Positions 61,508 to 64,000 of a stretch of DNA of 64,000 bases are shown in pieces. The notes below the pieces were generated by a model, which was not told the DNA's origin, did no database searches, and worked only from the letters and a program-made list of their open reading frames with translations. The DNA comes from Bacteroidaceae bacterium (GTDB lineage: Bacteria; Bacteroidota; Bacteroidia; Bacteroidales; Bacteroidaceae). The position numbers were made by a program, and so were the translations under genes. How positions within the stretch are numbered: position 1 is the first letter of the stretch; every line of letters starts with the position of its first letter. The stretch spans positions 161,995 to 225,994 of the forward strand of contig JAFXNA010000006.1 of the NCBI GenBank assembly GCA_017529865.1, given 5' to 3'.

Positions 61508-61556
61508 CTATTACCACCCTCTTCTCTCTTCACGCTCCACGCCTTAATCTTTTCCT

Positions 61557-61600
61557 AGCTCCCTCCCTTGAGGGGAGGGCGGGGGGAGAGGCTTCTCCAC
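61557..61600. repeat. GC-rich REP-like repeat
   Basis: CTCCCTCCCTTGAGGGGAGGG, then CGGGGGGAGAGG, between the glnS and TPR genes; same family as other GC-rich palindromes in the window. Confidence 0.6.
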
Positions 61601-61603
61601 ACT

Positions 61604-63355
61604 TCACTTCTTCCAATTATCTCTCAGTCCCACTGTGCGGTTGAATATCAAGTGGTCTGGGGTTGAGTCTGGGTCTACGTTATAGTATCCGATACGCTGG
61701 AACTGCAGGTAGTCGAGCGGCTTACGGGTCGTGAGCCACTTCTCAACGTATGCCTTCCTCACTTCCAGACTATCGGGATTGAGGAACGGACGCATAGCTT
61801 CGATGCCTTTCACGCCTCCGTGTTCGTCGGAATACTTGGCTATCTCGTCGCGAGGATTCTCCACCATCCACAGACGGTCGTAGTTCCTCACTTCGGCCTC
61901 GATGCAATGACGGCAGCTCACCCAATGGATGGTCTTGCCCTTGATCTTCATATTGGCATTTGCCTCACCTGTCTTGGTCTCAGGAATCAACTCTGCATAA
62001 ATCTCCGTAATGTTACCATCAGCATCTTTCTTGCAGCAGTTCTCCTCTGGACAGCGGATGATATATGAGTTCTTCAGACGGACTTCCTTACCAGGACCTA
62101 AACGGAAGAACTTAGCTGGAGCATCCTCCATGAAGTCCTCACGCTCAATCCACAGTTCGCGGCTGAATTCTATCTCGTGTGTTCCATCTGCCTCGTTCTC
62201 CGGATTGTTTACGGCTGTATAGACCTCCACCTTATCTTCAGGGAAGTTGGTGATGATGAGCTTCACAGGGTCGACAACGGCACTCACACGTTGAGCACGT
62301 TTGTTCAGGTCATCACGGACAGCACTCTCGAAGAGCGACATCTGGTTCAGCGCATCGAACTTCGTATAGCCAATCTTATCGATGAAACTCAAGATACCTT
62401 CAGGGCTGTAACCACGACGACGGAATCCGCAGATAGTCGGCATGCGTGGGTCGTCCCATCCGTTCACCACTCCTTCCTTTACCAGCACAAGCAGATTACG
62501 CTTCGAGAGCAGAATGTGTGTAAGGTTGAGTTTATTGAACTCTATCTGGCGTGGACGGTTATCATCCAATGGCTGATCGTCACCTCCGACCTGCTTTGCC
62601 CAATCTACGAAGAGGTCGTAAAGCGGACGGTGGCTCACAAACTCCAGTGTACAGATGCTGTGAGTCACACCCTCCCAATAGTCACACTGTCCATGCGTGT
62701 AGTCATACATCGGATAGGCGTTCCACTTGTGACCAGTACGCCAATGAGGAAGGTTCAGTACACGATACATGATAGGGTCGCGGAAGTGCATGTTCGGATT
62801 AGCCATATCGATTTTCGCACGCAACACCATTCGTCCCGGCTCCATCTGTCCGGAATTCATCTCCTCGAACAGACGCAGACTTTCTTCTACAGGGCGGTCA
62901 CGATACGGTGAGTTCACGCCTGGCTGCGTAGGAGTACCCTTCTGATCGGCAATCTGCTCCGAGGTCTGCTCGTCAACGTATGCCTTACCTTGCTTGATGA
63001 GTTCTACGGCCAAATCCCACAACTGCTGGAAGTAGTCGGACGCATAGAGCACATCGCCCCACTTGAATCCCAACCACTCGATATCGCGCTTGATGGCCTC
63101 CACATATTCCGTATCTTCTTTCTGAGGATTGGTGTCATCCATACGAAGATTACAAACACCACCATACTTTTGAGCAAGCCCAAAGTCAATTGCAATTGCT
63201 TTTGCGTGTCCGATATGCAGATAGCCGTTTGGCTCAGGTGGAAAACGTGTCTGCATCCTTCCACCGTTCTTACCTTCTGCCAGATCGTTCTTTACTATCT
63301 CCTCGACGAAACTGATTGGTTCCGTCCTTACTTCTTCCTTGATTTCTTCTACCAT
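61604..63355 (-). CDS. glnS: Glutaminyl-tRNA synthetase
   Basis: 583 aa class I synthetase. RFPPEPNGYLHIGHAKAIAI (HIGH motif) and HILLSKRNL (KMSKS-like) frame the Rossmann domain; RMDDTNPQKE and YDYTHGQCDYWEGVTHSICTLEF are GlnRS/GluRS family blocks; the C-terminal anticodon-binding beta barrels follow (about 350-560). Charges tRNA-Gln directly. Starts 11 bp after the beta-galactosidase stop, so an operon with it is possible. Confidence 0.96.
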   Translation of the reverse strand: MVEEIKEEVRTEPISFVEEIVKNDLAEGKNGGRMQTRFPPEPNGYLHIGHAKAIAIDFGLAQKYGGVCNLRMDDTNPQKEDTEYVEAIKRDIEWLGFKWGDVLYASDYFQQLWDLAVELIKQGKAYVDEQTSEQIADQKGTPTQPGVNSPYRDRPVEESLRLFEEMNSGQMEPGRMVLRAKIDMANPNMHFRDPIMYRVLNLPHWRTGHKWNAYPMYDYTHGQCDYWEGVTHSICTLEFVSHRPLYDLFVDWAKQVGGDDQPLDDNRPRQIEFNKLNLTHILLSKRNLLVLVKEGVVNGWDDPRMPTICGFRRRGYSPEGILSFIDKIGYTKFDALNQMSLFESAVRDDLNKRAQRVSAVVDPVKLIITNFPEDKVEVYTAVNNPENEADGTHEIEFSRELWIEREDFMEDAPAKFFRLGPGKEVRLKNSYIIRCPEENCCKKDADGNITEIYAELIPETKTGEANANMKIKGKTIHWVSCRHCIEAEVRNYDRLWMVENPRDEIAKYSDEHGGVKGIEAMRPFLNPDSLEVRKAYVEKWLTTRKPLDYLQFQRIGYYNVDPDSTPDHLIFNRTVGLRDNWKK

Positions 63356-63366
63356 ATATTATTTTT

Positions 63367-64000
63367 TTAATATGCCAATTTTAATATGCCACTTGGTGTG
63401 ATAACAAATGTGAAACTGCGGTCCTTACATGGCATCTGGTATTCCTGACGAGGCCATGCACCCCAAGAGTTGACACATCCGAGACCCATCTGGCGCTGAG
63501 CGATATGAACTGACACGAATGGACGTGGTGTTAAGTCGCCGCTATGCCACTGAGCCTTGTTCTCGCTTGGGTCGAGATCATCGTATGTGTAAGGAACTGC
63601 ACAGCACTCCATTGGTTCTGTTCCTTCGAAACGAAGGGTGAGATTCTTTGCAACACCATCCTGCATATCCCAATAACGTACTCCTGTCTTGTTTCCAGAC
63701 TCCTGTGGACGCACATATCCCCAGTACTGGTCAGCCACAGGCTGGCTATAGATGTTAAGCTTCGAACCGCCATTACGGTCGCAATAGTTCTCATGAGGAC
63801 CATTTCCGTAGAACGTGATTCGGTCAAACCGTTGTGGCATCGTGAGTTCCATACCGAAACGCATCAGTTGTGGGAATCGGTTGCCGTCCTCACCCACCTT
63901 CATTTCTTCGTTGACGATGATCTTACCGGCAGGAGTGATGGTATAGGTCATCAGCAATCGAGGCTGGGCAGGTTGCTGCTGCTGTTGTTGCTGTTGCTGC
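63367..64000 (-). CDS. GH2 beta-galactosidase, C-terminal part (continues beyond the right edge)
   Basis: The frame is open to the window edge (about 211 codons visible). LMRFGMELTMPQRFDRITFYGNGPHENYCDRNGGSKLNIYS, YVRPQESGNKTGVRYWDM and CVNSWGAWPRQEYQMP are standard for the C-terminal domain 5 (Bgal_small_N) of LacZ-type beta-galactosidases. Upstream, at least nine consecutive Gln codons (63973-63999) extend to the edge, in a position where LacZ homologues have no such tract. The catalytic domain is outside the window. Confidence 0.93.
   Translation of the reverse strand, partial: QQQQQQQQQPAQPRLLMTYTITPAGKIIVNEEMKVGEDGNRFPQLMRFGMELTMPQRFDRITFYGNGPHENYCDRNGGSKLNIYSQPVADQYWGYVRPQESGNKTGVRYWDMQDGVAKNLTLRFEGTEPMECCAVPYTYDDLDPSENKAQWHSGDLTPRPFVSVHIAQRQMGLGCVNSWGAWPRQEYQMPCKDRSFTFVITPSGILKLAY

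Overview
The window looks like a chromosome segment from a Bacteroidales bacterium, most likely Prevotellaceae. The evidence is promoters of the form TTG-N19/20-TAnnTTTG, starts mostly without Shine-Dalgarno sequences, and family content: BspA-type leucine-rich repeats, FISUMP-like lipoproteins, DUF4886, TlpA/DUF4369 thioredoxins, FKBP_N-like lipoproteins and short GC-rich palindromic repeats between genes. Nothing contradicts this, but the species cannot be read from the sequence alone.

Layout. 0-8.2 kb: a truncated secreted GLUG-like protein, a GH29 alpha-L-fucosidase carrying an in-frame 60-bp repeat insertion, a phage-antirepressor (Bro-N) remnant beside a nested palindrome, a two-gene unit for a secreted Ig-repeat protein, and a winged-helix regulator with a membrane partner. 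8.7-14.6 kb: a probable integrated element ending exactly at tRNA-Glu(CUC). It carries a NUMOD3-like small protein, a rolling-circle Rep_trans-like protein, a FISUMP lipoprotein behind a strikingly structured RNA leader, an XRE regulator, a small serine recombinase, and a large serine integrase whose last codons lie inside the tRNA gene. 14.6-30 kb: housekeeping and central metabolism (tRNA-Ser, FdtA-like isomerase, FemAB/GNAT-like transferase, two Gly-rich or Met/Gly-tailed secreted paralogues, pfkA, pgm, lysS, gpsA, pgi, two deoxynucleoside kinases, tRNA-Arg with an attachment-site-like scar). 30-48.2 kb, all on the minus strand: pcrA, then a complete Wzx/Wzy-type exopolysaccharide region (initiating sugar transferase, Wza-type exporter, Wzz, Wzx, Wzy, ATP-grasp transferase, four glycosyltransferases, an acyltransferase-SGNH fusion and a GH16 glycanase). 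48.5-56.3 kb: an esterase, an N-domain-less ClpB, an FKBP_N-like lipoprotein, a BspA-like lipoprotein, and a membrane-anchored HTH regulator that shares a duplicated promoter/operator with its downstream secreted neighbour. 56.4-64 kb, minus strand: a UbiE-AroE fusion, purC, phoH, a TPR protein, glnS and the C-terminal end of a GH2 beta-galactosidase with a poly-Gln tract.

Most unusual signals: (1) two ~100-bp palindromic elements inserted in the same frame into the UbiE-AroE reading frame, one inside UbiE and one forming the linker to AroE; (2) two tandem arrays of hairpins with the same ~42-bp period and related TCCGA...TCGGA stems, one between convergent and one between divergent genes; (3) a membrane-anchored regulator whose own promoter and the next gene's promoter share an identically spaced ATGCAAA direct-repeat site; (4) a ~117-nt multi-stem RNA leader in the integrated element; (5) a serine integrase using tRNA-Glu sequence as its C-terminus.
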